Shown here piece after piece: positions 14,718 to 23,797 of a stretch of DNA of 43,587 nucleotides. The translations under genes were made by a program, and so were the position numbers. The notes beneath the pieces were generated by a model. It searched no databases. It was given only the letters and a program-made list of their open reading frames with translations, and was not told the origin of the DNA. How positions within the stretch are numbered: the first letter of the stretch is position 1; each line of letters opens with the position of its first letter. The DNA comes from Vulcanimicrobiota bacterium (GTDB lineage Bacteria; Vulcanimicrobiota; Vulcanimicrobiia; Eremiobacterales; Eremiobacteraceae). The stretch is taken from the NCBI GenBank assembly GCA_019235715.1, contig JAFAKE010000087.1, forward strand, positions 1 to 43,587, written 5' to 3'.

Positions 14718-16247
14718 CTAAGGCAGCAGGCTCTTGCAGCTCATCTCCGGCGGCTGTGGCAGTTGCATGAGCGCCAAGATCGTCGGGGCGACGTCGCACA
14801 AACGACCGCCCGCGCGCAGCGGGCCAGGTCCGTCGCCGGCCATGATCAACGGCACCGGATTAGCGGTGTGCGCAGTGAGCTCTTTGCCCGTCTTGAGATC
14901 GATCTTCTCTTCCGCATTGCCGTGATCGGCCGTCACGAGCAGAATGTAACCGGCGTCGAGCGCGGCTTTTTCGACCTTACCAAGGCAATCGTCGACCACA
15001 TCGAGCGCAGTGATGATCGCATCCCACTTGCCGGTGTGCCCGACCATGTCGGGATTGGCGTAGTTCATCACGATGAGGTCGTATGATTGCGCGCGCAGAG
15101 CCTCGACCGCCGCCGCCGTGATCTCAGGCGCGCGCATCTCAGGCTTGTGATCGTACGTGCCGACATCACGCGCCGACGGGATCAGCGTGCGCTGCTCGCC
15201 CGGGAACGGCTCCTCTCGCCCGCCCGAGAAGAAGTAGGTGACGTGCGCGTATTTCTCGGTTTCGGCCAAACGCAGCTGCGTCAATCCGGCACCTGCTACG
15301 ATTTCGCCAAGCGTGCGCTCTTCGAAGATACGCCCGAACATCACCGGGTTCTTGAAGCTGTCGTCGTACAACGTCATGAGCGCGAAGAGGAAGTCGCCGA
15401 ACCGATGTACCGGAAACTCAGCGAACGACGGATCCGAGAACGCGCGCGTCAGCTGGCGCGCACGATCGGGGCGGAAATTGAAGAAGACGCATGCGTCGCC
15501 GTCGCGCACGATCGGCACGGCCTCGCCGATAATGGTCGGCTTCACGAACTCGTCCGTCTCACCGCGTGCATAGGCGCGCGCCAGCGCCTCGTCGACGTTA
15601 CCCGCGGTGAACCCGACGCCCCGCACGAGTGAGTCGTACGCGATCTGCGTGCGGTCCCAGCGCTTGTCGCGATCCATCGCGTAGTAGCGCCCGCAGATCA
15701 GCGAGATGGCGGCGTCGCCCGATACGGCGCATTTGTCGCGCAGCTGTTCGAGATATGCACCGGCGCTCTTGGGCGGCGTGTCGCGGCCGTCTAAGAACGC
15801 CGCAACGCGCACGCGCGCATCGCGAGCGGCATCGAGCAGCGCCCACAAATGCTTCATTGAGGAATGCACGCCGCCGGGTGAGACCAGGCCGAGCAGGTGC
15901 AGCGTGCCGTCGGTGCGCTTCACATGATCGAGGCACATCTGGAGCACTGGATTCGTGAAGAAGCTGCCGTCATCGATCGCGCGATCGATGCGCGTGATGC
16001 TCTGATACACGACACGGCCAGCGCCGAGGTTGAGATGGCCGACCTCGCTGTTCCCTTGCTGACCTGCGGGCAACCCTACCGCCTCGCCGCCGGCGCCGAG
16101 TTCCGTGTGGGGATACTTCTCGAGCAGCGCGCGATAGTTGGGCATCTTCGCTGCGGCGATGGCGTTGCCGCGCGTCTCGTTCGAGACGCCAAAACCATCA
16201 AGAATGCACAGGATGACGCGCCGTCTGCCCTCAGGCGCTTGCGCCAT
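14718..16247 (-). CDS. gpmI: 2,3-bisphosphoglycerate-independent phosphoglycerate mutase
   Basis: Interconverts 3- and 2-phosphoglycerate in glycolysis using two metal ions and a phosphoserine. From ATG 16247 the protein has 509 residues, the family norm. It opens with VILCILDGFGVSNETRGNAI (metal-binding Asp), then PAGQQGNSEVGHLNLGAGR with the phosphorylated Ser (S67), and near the end TADHGNAEEKID and AHTANPVPLI (metal-binding Asp/His). The open frame reaches 16331 but the added N-terminus is an overlap shadow of tpiA. Its start overlaps the tpiA coding sequence by 17 bases, so it is the last enzyme gene of the gap-pgk-tpiA-gpmI operon. Confidence 0.97.
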   Translation of the reverse strand: MAQAPEGRRRVILCILDGFGVSNETRGNAIAAAKMPNYRALLEKYPHTELGAGGEAVGLPAGQQGNSEVGHLNLGAGRVVYQSITRIDRAIDDGSFFTNPVLQMCLDHVKRTDGTLHLLGLVSPGGVHSSMKHLWALLDAARDARVRVAAFLDGRDTPPKSAGAYLEQLRDKCAVSGDAAISLICGRYYAMDRDKRWDRTQIAYDSLVRGVGFTAGNVDEALARAYARGETDEFVKPTIIGEAVPIVRDGDACVFFNFRPDRARQLTRAFSDPSFAEFPVHRFGDFLFALMTLYDDSFKNPVMFGRIFEERTLGEIVAGAGLTQLRLAETEKYAHVTYFFSGGREEPFPGEQRTLIPSARDVGTYDHKPEMRAPEITAAAVEALRAQSYDLIVMNYANPDMVGHTGKWDAIITALDVVDDCLGKVEKAALDAGYILLVTADHGNAEEKIDLKTGKELTAHTANPVPLIMAGDGPGPLRAGGRLCDVAPTILALMQLPQPPEMSCKSLLP

Positions 16248-17007
16248 CGATACCCCGCAGCGCGTTGTCGATGAGCGTCGCAAACCCGGCCGGATCCAAA
16301 CTCGCCGAGCCGACGAGCCCGCCATCGACATTTTGTTCGGCGCACAAATAGGCGGCGTTATCCGCTTTCATCGAGCCGCCGTAGAGAATCGTCGCGTCCT
16401 CCAAGCCGCCGTCGAGCGTGCGTATGAAACCGATCGTCTCGTCCGCGCCCTGTGGGGTATCGCACATACCCGTGCCGATCGCCCAGATCGGCTCGTAGGC
16501 GATCACAAGACCCGCTCGCTGTTCGTCGCTCAGGTGCCCGAGGCAGGCGCGGATCTGGCCGGCGACGACATCGAGGCGCCTACCCGTCTGATGTTCTTCC
16601 AGCGTCTCGCCGACGCACACGATCGGCACGATGTCGGCGCCCAGCAGTGCGGTCACTTTGCGCGCGACCGTCTCATCCGTGTCGCCGAACAGCCTGCGGC
16701 GCTCCGAATGGCCGACGATGCAGTAGTCGACCGACTCGCCGCCAAGCATCGCCGCGCTGATCTCTCCTGTGTACGCACCCTCGGGTTCCCAGAAGACGTC
16801 TTGCGCGCCGACGTCGATGAAACCGGCGGGATCGAGATCGCGCAGCTCTTCGCGCAGCGGAACGAGGTCGATGAACGGCGCGCACAGCACGATCGCCGCG
16901 CGCTCGCGAAATTTATCCGCCAGCGGTGCGAACGCGTTCGCATACTCGCGCGCTTGCGCGGGCGTCTTGTACATCTTCCAATTGGCGGCGAAAAAAGGCT
17001 CTCTCAC
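16231..17007 (-). CDS. tpiA: Triose-phosphate isomerase
   Basis: Interconverts dihydroxyacetone phosphate and glyceraldehyde 3-phosphate. The 258-residue TIM barrel has the catalytic set: AANWKMYK (K11), CIVGHSERR (H100) and YEPIWAIGTG (E172), plus the phosphate loop GGSMKADNAA and GGLVGSASLD near the C-terminus. GTG start; its first bases form GTGA with the pgk stop, a 4-base overlap. Third gene of the glycolytic operon. Confidence 0.98.
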   Translation of the reverse strand: MREPFFAANWKMYKTPAQAREYANAFAPLADKFRERAAIVLCAPFIDLVPLREELRDLDPAGFIDVGAQDVFWEPEGAYTGEISAAMLGGESVDYCIVGHSERRRLFGDTDETVARKVTALLGADIVPIVCVGETLEEHQTGRRLDVVAGQIRACLGHLSDEQRAGLVIAYEPIWAIGTGMCDTPQGADETIGFIRTLDGGLEDATILYGGSMKADNAAYLCAEQNVDGGLVGSASLDPAGFATLIDNALRGIDGASA

Positions 17008-18194
17008 GCGTGCGCCGCGTCGCGCAGCGCGGCGACGCCGGGCAGTTCTTTGCCCTCGATGTACTCAAGCGTCGCGCCGCCGCCGGTCGAGATGTATGTC
17101 ACTTTGTCCGCGAAGCCGAGCTTGTGCGCCGCGGCGGCGGTGTCGCCGCCGCCGAGGACCGACATCGCACCCGATTCAGCGATCGCGTCTCCCACCGCCT
17201 CGGTGCCCGCAGCGAACGCATCCATCTCGAACACGCCCATCGGCCCGTTCCAGAGCACCGTCTTGGCGTCTTCGATGACGCCGGTGAACTTCTCGGCCGT
17301 CGTCGGCCCGATGTCGAGGATCATCTCATCCGGCGCGATCTCGTCGACGTCGGCGAACCGCGTCTGCGCGTCCGCTTTGAGCTCGGTCGCGACCACTGCA
17401 TCTTCAGGCAACAGCACTTCGACGCGCGCCGCCTTGCGGTCGATCTCCTCGCGCACCTGTTTGGCCGGCCCGAGGTCTTTGTCGACCAAGGACGTGCCGA
17501 CGTCAAAGCCCTCGGCGGCCAGCAGCGTGTTGCCCATGCCGCCGCCGATGAGAATCGCGTCGCAGATCTGCAGCAAACGCGAGATGACGCCGATCTTGTC
17601 CGATACTTTGGCGCCGCCGAGGACGGCGACGAACGGCCGGCGCGGGCGCTCGAGCACTTCGTCGAGCACGTCGAGCTCGCGCTCGAGCAGCGGCCCCATA
17701 TAAGAAGGAAGAAACGCGGTGACGCCCACGGTCGACGCGTGTGCGCGGTGCGCGGTCCCAAAGGCGTCGTCGACATACAGATCGCCCAGTGACGCGAGCT
17801 CGCGCGAGAACGCGGGATCGTTCGCTTCCTCTTCGGGATGGAAGCGCAGGTTCTCGAGCAGCAGGACGTCGCCGTCAGCGAGAGCGCTCACTGCCGATCG
17901 CACGTCGGCACCCACGCAGTCCGGCGCGGTCTTGACCTCTTTGCCGAGCGCGCTGCTCAGCGCGGCGGCGACCGGTGCCATGCGCAGACCGTCGACGGCC
18001 TTGCCGTCGGGCCGCCCGAGGTGCGACATGACGATCACGCGCGCGCCGCGCTCGCTCAGATTGCGCAGCGTCGGAACGGCGGCGGCGATGCGCGTGTCGT
18101 CTGCCACTTTCCCAGCGGCGAGCGGCACATTGAGGTCTTCGCGCACGAGCACGCGCTTGCCGCGGACATCGACCTCGGCGATACCCTTGGTCAC
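17004..18194 (-). CDS. pgk: Phosphoglycerate kinase
   Basis: Produces ATP from 1,3-bisphosphoglycerate. From GTG 18194 the protein has 396 residues, the family norm. N-terminal [11 protein letters not shown] (19-24) and the basic patch [14 protein letters not shown], the hinge GGAKVSDKI, and the C-terminal nucleotide site [18 protein letters not shown] and [16 protein letters not shown] are intact. The open frame runs up to 18263, but the added residues are a shadow of the gap 3' end; GTG 18194 overlaps the gap stop as GTGA. Together with gap and tpiA it forms a continuously coupled glycolytic unit. Confidence 0.98.
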   Translation of the reverse strand: MTKGIAEVDVRGKRVLVREDLNVPLAAGKVADDTRIAAAVPTLRNLSERGARVIVMSHLGRPDGKAVDGLRMAPVAAALSSALGKEVKTAPDCVGADVRSAVSALADGDVLLLENLRFHPEEEANDPAFSRELASLGDLYVDDAFGTAHRAHASTVGVTAFLPSYMGPLLERELDVLDEVLERPRRPFVAVLGGAKVSDKIGVISRLLQICDAILIGGGMGNTLLAAEGFDVGTSLVDKDLGPAKQVREEIDRKAARVEVLLPEDAVVATELKADAQTRFADVDEIAPDEMILDIGPTTAEKFTGVIEDAKTVLWNGPMGVFEMDAFAAGTEAVGDAIAESGAMSVLGGGDTAAAAHKLGFADKVTYISTGGGATLEYIEGKELPGVAALRDAAHA

Positions 18195-19213
18195 CGCGCG
18201 GCGACCGGTTCCTTCGCGAGCACGTACGCGGTGAGGTCGGCGATGCGGCACGAGTAGCCCCACTCGTTGTCGTACCAGCTCAAGATCTTGACGAACGTGC
18301 CGCCCAGCACGATCGTCGAGAGGCTGTCGACGATCGACGAACGCGCATCGCCGCGGAAGTCCGTCGAGACCAGCGGCTCGTCAGTGACGCCGAGGATGTC
18401 TTTCATGCGCCCCGACTCGTAGCGGCGGAAGAGCGCGTTGACGGCGTCTTTGCTCGTCGGCTTCTCGACCTGCACGGCGAGATCGACGACCGACACGGTC
18501 GGGGTCGGCACGCGCAGCGAGATGCCGTCGAGTTTGCCTTTGGCTTCGGGGACGACGAGATGCAGCGCTTTGGCCGCGCCGGTCGACGTCGGGATGATAT
18601 TGATCGCGGCCGCCCGCGCGCGCCGCAGATCCTTGTGGGGGAAATCGAGGATGACCTGATCGTTCGTGTACGAGTGCACGGTCGTCATCGTTCCGCTCAC
18701 CAGGCCGAGTTCGTCGACGACGATTTTGACCAGCGGTGCGAGACAGTTCGTCGTGCACGACGCGTTCGAGATGATCTTGTCCTTGGCGGGGTCGTATTTG
18801 TCTTCGTTGACGCCCAGCACGACGGTGATGTCTTCGTTCGTCGCGGGTGCGGAGATGATGACGCGTTTTGCGCCCGCGTCGAGATGGGCCTTGGCCTTGG
18901 TGCCATCGGTGAAGATGCCGGTTGATTCGATGACCAGATCGACGCCGAGGTCCTTCCACGGCAGTTTGCTGGGATCGCGTTCGGCGAGGTATTTGATGGC
19001 GTGGCCGTCGATCGTGATGACGCCTTCGCCGTGCGCGACCGTGCCCGGATAGCGCCCGTAGGTCGAATCGAAGCGGAAGAGATGAGCGGCGGTGTTGGTG
19101 TCCGTGAGATCGTTGATGGCGACGACCTCGATCTCTGGATGGCGCTCCATGATGGCGCGCAAACTCTGGCGCCCGATGCGCCCGAAGCCGTTGATCGCGA
19201 CGCGCTGGCTCAA
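18191..19213 (-). CDS. gap: Type I glyceraldehyde-3-phosphate dehydrogenase
   Basis: Phosphorylating GAPDH of glycolysis/gluconeogenesis. From the TTG at 19213 the protein has 340 residues. The NAD site [13 protein letters not shown] and the Asp of [12 protein letters not shown], the catalytic [10 protein letters not shown] (C153), the phosphate site and the C-terminal [15 protein letters not shown] are all present. The TTG start is selected because GGAGGT lies 7 bases upstream; the longer open frame to 19255 has no such site and adds residues not found in the family. NDLTD suggests NAD rather than NADP preference. First gene of the operon, following whiA on the same strand, an order also found in Actinobacteria and Chloroflexi. 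Confidence 0.97.
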   Translation of the reverse strand: MSQRVAINGFGRIGRQSLRAIMERHPEIEVVAINDLTDTNTAAHLFRFDSTYGRYPGTVAHGEGVITIDGHAIKYLAERDPSKLPWKDLGVDLVIESTGIFTDGTKAKAHLDAGAKRVIISAPATNEDITVVLGVNEDKYDPAKDKIISNASCTTNCLAPLVKIVVDELGLVSGTMTTVHSYTNDQVILDFPHKDLRRARAAAINIIPTSTGAAKALHLVVPEAKGKLDGISLRVPTPTVSVVDLAVQVEKPTSKDAVNALFRRYESGRMKDILGVTDEPLVSTDFRGDARSSIVDSLSTIVLGGTFVKILSWYDNEWGYSCRIADLTAYVLAKEPVAAR

Positions 19214-19220
19214 AACAGAT

Positions 19221-19226
19221 ACCTCC
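19221..19226 (-). promoter_or_regulatory. Shine-Dalgarno site that fixes the TTG start of gap
   Basis: Minus-strand GGAGGT, 7 bases before the TTG at 19213-19211. It is the only good ribosome-binding site near the family-consistent N-terminus. Confidence 0.75.
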
Positions 19227-19260
19227 GTGGGACGCGCAGGACAACCGGGATTCACTCGCG

Positions 19261-19288
19261 CCCGCCGTGCCGCCTTCAGGACGGCGGG
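19261..19288 (-). other. Hairpin in the whiA-gap intergenic region
   Basis: Perfect 8-base inverted repeat CCCGCCGT (19261-19268) and ACGGCGGG (19281-19288) with a 12-base loop, 20 bases after the whiA stop and 34 bases before the gap Shine-Dalgarno site. There is no T tract on either side, so it is not a classical intrinsic terminator. It could protect or process an mRNA end, setting gap-operon levels apart from whiA, but this is inference. Confidence 0.5.
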
Positions 19289-19307
19289 TTCAATGGGACC
19301 GCTTCGC

Positions 19308-20138
19308 CTAGGCCTGTCGTTCGATTGTCCGCAGGCGATAGGCCATAGCGGCTTTTGACACAGGCGGTCGCGCGCGCGCGGCCAGTTCGGCTATCGTGTA
19401 GTCGGGATGCGCGATGCGCAGTCGCGCGGCTTCGCGCAACGCCGCGCTCACGGCGTGAGTGCGCGCTCGGCGCACGAGCGTGGCCGCTGCCGATTGTTGG
19501 CGTGCACTCGTCGCAGCCGCACGCGCCGCATTCGCCGCTTCGCTGTTGACGCGCCGGCGCGTGACGTTCTTCGTGTAGCGCACTGCCAGCAAGTCGTCGA
19601 GTGCGAGCACTGCGCGCGACGCGCCCATGTGGGCAAGCAGCTCTGCGACTGCCGGCGCTCCCTTGACGTACACGAGGGGCTTACCGCGCCGGCGCGACCG
19701 TCCGGCGCTGACGCCGAACGCGCGCAGGCCGCGTTGCAGCGCGCGCGCGGCACGCTCGTCGGGCGGCACGAACTCGAGATGGTACGAACGATGCGGATCG
19801 GAGACCGAACCGCACGCCAAGAACGCGGCGCGCAGCCAGGCGCGCCGGCAACAGCTGCGCTTCGGCGCGGCGTCGTCGCGCGCGCGCACGGGCTGCGCGG
19901 CGCGGACCTCGATCGCGCCGCGTCCGAAACGCCGTCCCGCCGGGTGCGCTCCCCCGGTGCGTATGCCTGCAGATTTCGCTGCGCGCAAAACGGCGCGCAC
20001 CACCGGCCCACGATCGGTGAGGACGAGCCGTGCGCTCCCGCTTGAGAACGCGCGCAGCGTGCGCACGAACGTGCCGGGACAGCACGGCTTGCGGAACGCG
20101 GCGGCCGCGATCTCGTCTTTCGCGTCGGCGGAAAACAC
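19308..20138 (-). CDS. whiA: WhiA-type DNA-binding regulator
   Basis: WhiA joins a LAGLIDADG-like homing-endonuclease fold, inactive as nuclease, to a C-terminal helix-turn-helix; it regulates sporulation division genes in Streptomyces and influences division in Bacillus. This 276-residue protein shows the N-terminal [20 protein letters not shown] segment, the LAGLIDADG-like core [20 protein letters not shown], the linker [20 protein letters not shown] and the WhiA HTH end ([33 protein letters not shown]). It is somewhat shorter and more Arg/Ala-rich than average. The ATG is at 20138, 10 bases after a glycosyltransferase stop. The usual upstream partners rapZ and yvcK are not in this window. 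Presence of WhiA supports a Terrabacteria placement. Confidence 0.9.
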   Translation of the reverse strand: MFSADAKDEIAAAAFRKPCCPGTFVRTLRAFSSGSARLVLTDRGPVVRAVLRAAKSAGIRTGGAHPAGRRFGRGAIEVRAAQPVRARDDAAPKRSCCRRAWLRAAFLACGSVSDPHRSYHLEFVPPDERAARALQRGLRAFGVSAGRSRRRGKPLVYVKGAPAVAELLAHMGASRAVLALDDLLAVRYTKNVTRRRVNSEAANAARAAATSARQQSAAATLVRRARTHAVSAALREAARLRIAHPDYTIAELAARARPPVSKAAMAYRLRTIERQA

Positions 20139-20148
20139 AGCGGCGATC

Positions 20149-21321
20149 TTAGAGCGCGGCGGATTTCTTGACGCGCACCTGCGCGTAGTGCGCTTCCAGG
20201 GTGTCGGTCAAAGCTTCGACCGAACACGGGCGCGCGACGTTCTTCGCGGCAGCGCTGCGCCGCGCGCGCTCGTCTTCGCCCGCGCGCACCAGCGCGACGA
20301 TCGCGTCGCCGAGGTCGGCGGGATTCTCGCGTGCGAGGATGCCCGATTCACCAGCGACGACCTCACGCGTGACGGCGCAGTCCACCGCAGCGACGGGCAC
20401 GCCGTGCGTCATCGCTTCCAAGAGCACAAGTCCCTGCGTCTCCGTCGTCGATGCGAACACAAATGCATCGGCCGCGGCATAGTACGCACCAAGATCGGCT
20501 TGCGGCAGCGCACCGGTGAAGCGGATACGCGGCGATGACGCGAGCTGATTCGCGTGCCTGCGCAGCGCATCTTCGTGCGGCCCGGAGCCGACGACGATAA
20601 GGCGCAGATCGGGGATGCGGCGCGCGGCGGCGTCGAACGCATCGAGAACCAGATCGACGTTCTTCTCCTTGCCGAGCCGGCCGACGAAGAGCGCGATCGG
20701 CCCGCCGCCCACGCGGATGCGCGGCGCTTGCGCGGCGCTCGTCGCGAACAACGAAACGTCGACGCCGCTGGGCAACACGATGATAGGACGCTCGATCCCA
20801 TAGGACGTCAGCAGGTCGCGGATGCCGTACGTCGGCGCGATGACGCGCGTCGCGCGATTGCAGAACTGGCGCGACACCCACACCACCTGTGCGCGTGTGA
20901 AACCCGGATCGACGGGCACGTAGTGGGCGTACTCGGTCCACAACGTGTGATACGTCAGGAACAGCGGCATCTTGCGGAACTGCGCCAGATACGCGCCGAG
21001 GCAGCCGATGAAGAACATCGAGTGCGCATGGATGACGTCGAACGGCATGCGCGGCAGCGTCGCGAGCAGTTTTGCCGGCAGCGGGAACGCCATCCTGAAT
21101 TGCGGATAGAACGGGAACGGCGACGAGCGCAACCGGAAGACGTCGGGATCGTCGTCGATCGCGCCCTCGTGTGACGGGGCGATGATGATCACGCGATGAC
21201 CGCGCCGGCGCAGCTCGCGCGTCGAACTGACCAATGAGGTGACGACGCCGTTGATCTCAGGCAGATACGAGTCGGCGAACATGCCGATCGTCAGCGGCGG
21301 ATCGATCGCACGATATCTCAC
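20149..21321 (-). CDS. GT4 glycosyltransferase (PimB/diacylglycerol glucosyltransferase-like)
   Basis: A 390-residue GT-B fold retaining glycosyltransferase. The N-terminal half starts with MFADSYLPEINGVVTSL, a sequence typical of glycolipid-forming GT4 enzymes (1,2-diacylglycerol 3-glucosyltransferase, PimB-like), and includes DVIHAHSMFF and YHTLWTEYAHYVP. The C-terminal nucleotide-sugar half has LFVGRLGKEKNVDLVLDAF and the E-x7-E motif E294...E302 in STTETQGLVLLEAM. GTG start overlapping the rqcP stop by 4 bases. Likely substrate is a membrane lipid or polyprenyl acceptor at the inner face of the membrane; the sugar cannot be told. A role in membrane glycolipid synthesis is inferred from motif similarity. 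Confidence 0.88.
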   Translation of the reverse strand: MRYRAIDPPLTIGMFADSYLPEINGVVTSLVSSTRELRRRGHRVIIIAPSHEGAIDDDPDVFRLRSSPFPFYPQFRMAFPLPAKLLATLPRMPFDVIHAHSMFFIGCLGAYLAQFRKMPLFLTYHTLWTEYAHYVPVDPGFTRAQVVWVSRQFCNRATRVIAPTYGIRDLLTSYGIERPIIVLPSGVDVSLFATSAAQAPRIRVGGGPIALFVGRLGKEKNVDLVLDAFDAAARRIPDLRLIVVGSGPHEDALRRHANQLASSPRIRFTGALPQADLGAYYAAADAFVFASTTETQGLVLLEAMTHGVPVAAVDCAVTREVVAGESGILARENPADLGDAIVALVRAGEDERARRSAAAKNVARPCSVEALTDTLEAHYAQVRVKKSAAL

Positions 21322-21578
21322 GCGGTCCGGCGATCCTCGAGAACAGTGTAAAGCGTCTCAGGTTTGACGCGCGCACCATGGCGCTCGGGCAGCGCCAGCA
21401 CGCGCACGCGCACGTCGCGCGTCGCATAATGGATGAGCAGCTCATCGCCGACGTTAACCACGTGCGACGGCTTCACGGCGCGTCCGCCGAGCTCGATGCG
21501 TCCGGCGTCGAGCGCCTCTTTGGCCTCGGTGCGCCGTTTGGCGAGGCGCGAGACCTTAAGATACTTGTCCAGTCTCAT
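21318..21578 (-). CDS. rqcP: S4-domain ribosome quality control protein RqcP
   Basis: An 86-residue S4 RNA-binding protein: MRLDKYLKVSRLAKRRTEAK followed by EALDAGRIELGGRAVKPSHVV-type core (quoted in part: ALDAGRIELGGRAVKP) and VNVGDELLIHYA. This is the pattern of RqcP/YabO (Hsp15 family), which works with RqcH in adding alanine tails to peptides on stalled 50S subunits. The start at 21578 is inside the mazG 3' end, overlapping it by 23 bases; the longer frame to 21839 is a shadow of mazG. mazG-rqcP adjacency (yabN-yabO) is conserved in Firmicutes, which supports the name. No rqcH is in the window. Confidence 0.9.
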   Translation of the reverse strand: MRLDKYLKVSRLAKRRTEAKEALDAGRIELGGRAVKPSHVVNVGDELLIHYATRDVRVRVLALPERHGARVKPETLYTVLEDRRTA

Positions 21579-22749
21579 GATCCTTGGCGCGCTTCCACAG
21601 CACGTCGAGATCTTCGAGGCTGCGTCCGGCAAGCGCGGTCGCGCCGCCGCCCGCCAGGCGTTCCATCGCGGCGAAACGCTCGCGGAACTTGACGTTGGCC
21701 GAACGCAACGCCGCCTCGGCGTCGACGCCCAAACGGCGCGCGAGATTGACGAGCGTGAAGAAGACGTCGCCCAGCTCTTCGCGGATGTGCGCCGCCTCGC
21801 CGCTGTCCAGCGCGGTGCGCAGCTCGCGGATCTCCTCATCGACTTTATCGATGACGCCGTTGGTCTGAGGCCAATCGAAGTTGACGGTGGCAGCCTTTTC
21901 CTGTAGGCGCTGCGCGCCGAGCAGCGAGGGGAGGCTCTTGGGAATGCCGTCGAGCAGCGACTCGCGGTGGCGGTGGCCTGCCTCTTGCGTCTTGATGATC
22001 TCCCACGACTTCATCTGTTCTTGCGACGTCGAGATGCTCGCATCGCCGAAGACGTGCGGATGGCGGCGGATCATCTTGTCGGCCAGCGCGTTGATGACGT
22101 CGGCGATGCTGAACTGACCCTTTTCTGCGGCGATCTGCGAGTGGAAGATGATCTGCAGCAACAGGTCGCCGAGCTCGCCGCACAGCTTCTTCGCGTCGGC
22201 TTCATCGACCGCTTCGACGACCTCATGCGTCTCTTCGACGAGATACGGCAGCAGCGTCTGATGCGTCTGCTCGCGGTCCCACGGACAGCACGCGCGCAGC
22301 CGCGTCATGATCTCGACGAGCTCTTCCCACGTGTGCTGCAGCGCGACCGGGGGCAGCGGCAACAGCGGCGCTGCGGTGGCCGCCTGCAATGCGGCGCGCG
22401 GCACGCCGGGAATCAGCTCGACATCGATGCGCGCCGCTTCCAGCGCGCGCAGCAAATGCGGCAGACCGGGAAAGTCGAGCAGCGGATGACCGGGAACGCC
22501 GAGCGCGGCATCTCCGTCGCGCGCAAAGGCGACGACGGCATCGATCGCATCGGGCGTTCCGCGCAGCAGCGCGTTACCGTCGACGTCGAGGCGAGCGATC
22601 TCAATGCCGCGCGTGCGCAAATGGTCGGTCAGCGAGCTTGGCACCGCGCAGACCGCCGTGCGCGCAGATCGTTGCAGGCGCTCCAGCGCGCCAAGCGTGA
22701 GCAGCGAGCTATCGCTCGGCCCCAGACCGACGATAGCGAGCGTGGCCAT
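21556..22749 (-). CDS. mazG: YabN-like fusion: partial tetrapyrrole-methylase domain plus MazG NTP pyrophosphohydrolase
   Basis: A 397-residue protein. Residues 1-130 resemble the N-terminal subdomain of SAM-dependent tetrapyrrole methylases (IVGLGPSDSSLLTLGALERL and GVPGHPLLDFPGLPHLL), but the second subdomain is missing, so methylation is doubtful. Residues 140-390 are a complete double MazG module: first half LRACCPWDREQTHQTLLPYL with EETHEVVEAVD and GELGDLLLQI (metal-binding E172, E173, E176, E192, D195), second half VDEEIRELRTALDSGE and EELGDVFFTLVNLARRLG. MazG hydrolyses NTPs to NMP and pyrophosphate as house-cleaning. It is first of the mazG-rqcP-GT4 run, separated from the upstream ppiC by an intrinsic terminator. 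Confidence 0.92.
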   Translation of the reverse strand: MATLAIVGLGPSDSSLLTLGALERLQRSARTAVCAVPSSLTDHLRTRGIEIARLDVDGNALLRGTPDAIDAVVAFARDGDAALGVPGHPLLDFPGLPHLLRALEAARIDVELIPGVPRAALQAATAAPLLPLPPVALQHTWEELVEIMTRLRACCPWDREQTHQTLLPYLVEETHEVVEAVDEADAKKLCGELGDLLLQIIFHSQIAAEKGQFSIADVINALADKMIRRHPHVFGDASISTSQEQMKSWEIIKTQEAGHRHRESLLDGIPKSLPSLLGAQRLQEKAATVNFDWPQTNGVIDKVDEEIRELRTALDSGEAAHIREELGDVFFTLVNLARRLGVDAEAALRSANVKFRERFAAMERLAGGGATALAGRSLEDLDVLWKRAKDHETGQVS

Positions 22750-22803
22750 GAAACAATCTTCGCTCCGCTGGAATGGCGGCCTCTCCGGTTCCGAACCGTT
22801 GCC

Positions 22804-22842
22804 AAAACGAAAGGACCGCGCTCGTATCGCGCGGCCCTTTCG
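22804..22842 (-). terminator. Intrinsic terminator after the PpiC foldase gene
   Basis: On the minus strand a 14-base-pair stem (arms 22829-22842 and 22808-22821, one G-U pair) with the 7-base loop GATACGA is followed directly by TTTT (22807-22804). It lies 24 bases after the ppiC stop, so it ends the mfd-ppiC transcript and insulates mazG. Confidence 0.85.
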
Positions 22843-22866
22843 CGTTGCGTGCGCCTGCCCGAACCG

Positions 22867-23787
22867 TTACTTCTTGGTCGGTGCGGGCGCCGGAGCGGGC
22901 GGTGCCGGCGCGGCCGGCGGAGGCGACGGGAACAGATCTTGGAAACGCGGATCGTCGATTTCGATCTTCGCGCTCGTGCGCAGCTGGTTCATGAACGGCT
23001 GGATCTGCAATGACTCCTGCTGCTTCTTGATCTGATCGATCGCTTGGTCTTTCGTTAGCGGCTTGGTGCCTTCCACTTGGATGACGTGCCAGCCGAACGG
23101 CGTCTGCACCGGCGCGCTTGTCTGGCCCGGCTTGAGCGCGAACGCCGCCTGTTGAAATGCCGGCACCATCTGGCCCGGGCCGAACCAGCCGAGTTCTCCG
23201 CCTTTGTCTTTGCTCGCCGGGTCGATCGAGTATTGCTTGGCAAGCGTTGCGAAGTCGGCGCCCTTCTTGAGCTGCGCTTCGATCATGTCGGCCTGCGGCC
23301 TGGTCTTGACGAGGATGTGGCGCGCCTGCACTTGTGCCGGCTGTCCGAGCGTCAGGTGCTGCTGCTTGAGATAATCGTTGACTTGCGCGTCGCTGACCGT
23401 GATGTTCTGGTCCACGGCCTTCGTCGTCAGGATGTTCTGGCGCACGAGATTGCGCGCGTCATCCATCGTGATGCCTTGCTGCTTGAGCATGGCGTCGAAT
23501 TGGCCGGGCGGAAAATGCGACTCGATCTCGTTGAGCTTGTCGTCGACTTCCTTGTCACTGGCCGTGATGTTGTGATCCTTGGCGTACTGGAAGATCAGGT
23601 CTTGTTGGATCATCGACGCGAGCGCGCTCTTGCCGCTCTGCTGCTCGAGCTTGGCGTCGAGCTGGCCTTTGGTGATCTTCTGGCCGTTGACCGTGGCGAC
23701 GGTCTTCTGGTCGCCGCATCCGGTCATCAGCAGCACCGCACATGCGGCCGCAGCGAGCGATGCGAACGTCGCGAACCTGGACTTCAT
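22867..23787 (-). CDS. PpiC-type peptidylprolyl isomerase lipoprotein (PrsA/SurA-like foldase)
   Basis: A 306-residue extracytoplasmic folding catalyst. It has a lipoprotein signal ending in LLMTGC (C24 as lipidation site), a SurA-N/trigger-like helical chaperone region (about 29-150, rich in Gln/Lys/Asp) and a parvulin PpiC domain (about 154-241: QARHILVKTRPQAD, GGELGWFGPGQMVPAFQQAA and FGWHVIQVEG). The tail is Pro/Ala-rich. It would be acted on by Lgt and LspA encoded in this window. The start is ATG 23787, with GGGAGGT 3 bases upstream; GTG 23811 would read through a strong hairpin and is less likely. It is cotranscribed with mfd, which is 47 bases upstream, and ends in an intrinsic terminator. 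Confidence 0.92.
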   Translation of the reverse strand: MKSRFATFASLAAAACAVLLMTGCGDQKTVATVNGQKITKGQLDAKLEQQSGKSALASMIQQDLIFQYAKDHNITASDKEVDDKLNEIESHFPPGQFDAMLKQQGITMDDARNLVRQNILTTKAVDQNITVSDAQVNDYLKQQHLTLGQPAQVQARHILVKTRPQADMIEAQLKKGADFATLAKQYSIDPASKDKGGELGWFGPGQMVPAFQQAAFALKPGQTSAPVQTPFGWHVIQVEGTKPLTKDQAIDQIKKQQESLQIQPFMNQLRTSAKIEIDDPRFQDLFPSPPPAAPAPPAPAPAPTKK

Positions 23788-23797
23788 TCTACCTCCC

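Noticed and set aside
16138-17703. 521-codon plus-strand open frame over tpiA and pgk
   Set aside because: It lies opposite two certain enzymes, with codon pattern mirroring their third positions; no domain recognised.
19261-19288. Intrinsic terminator after whiA
   Set aside because: The stem is perfect but no T tract follows on either strand.
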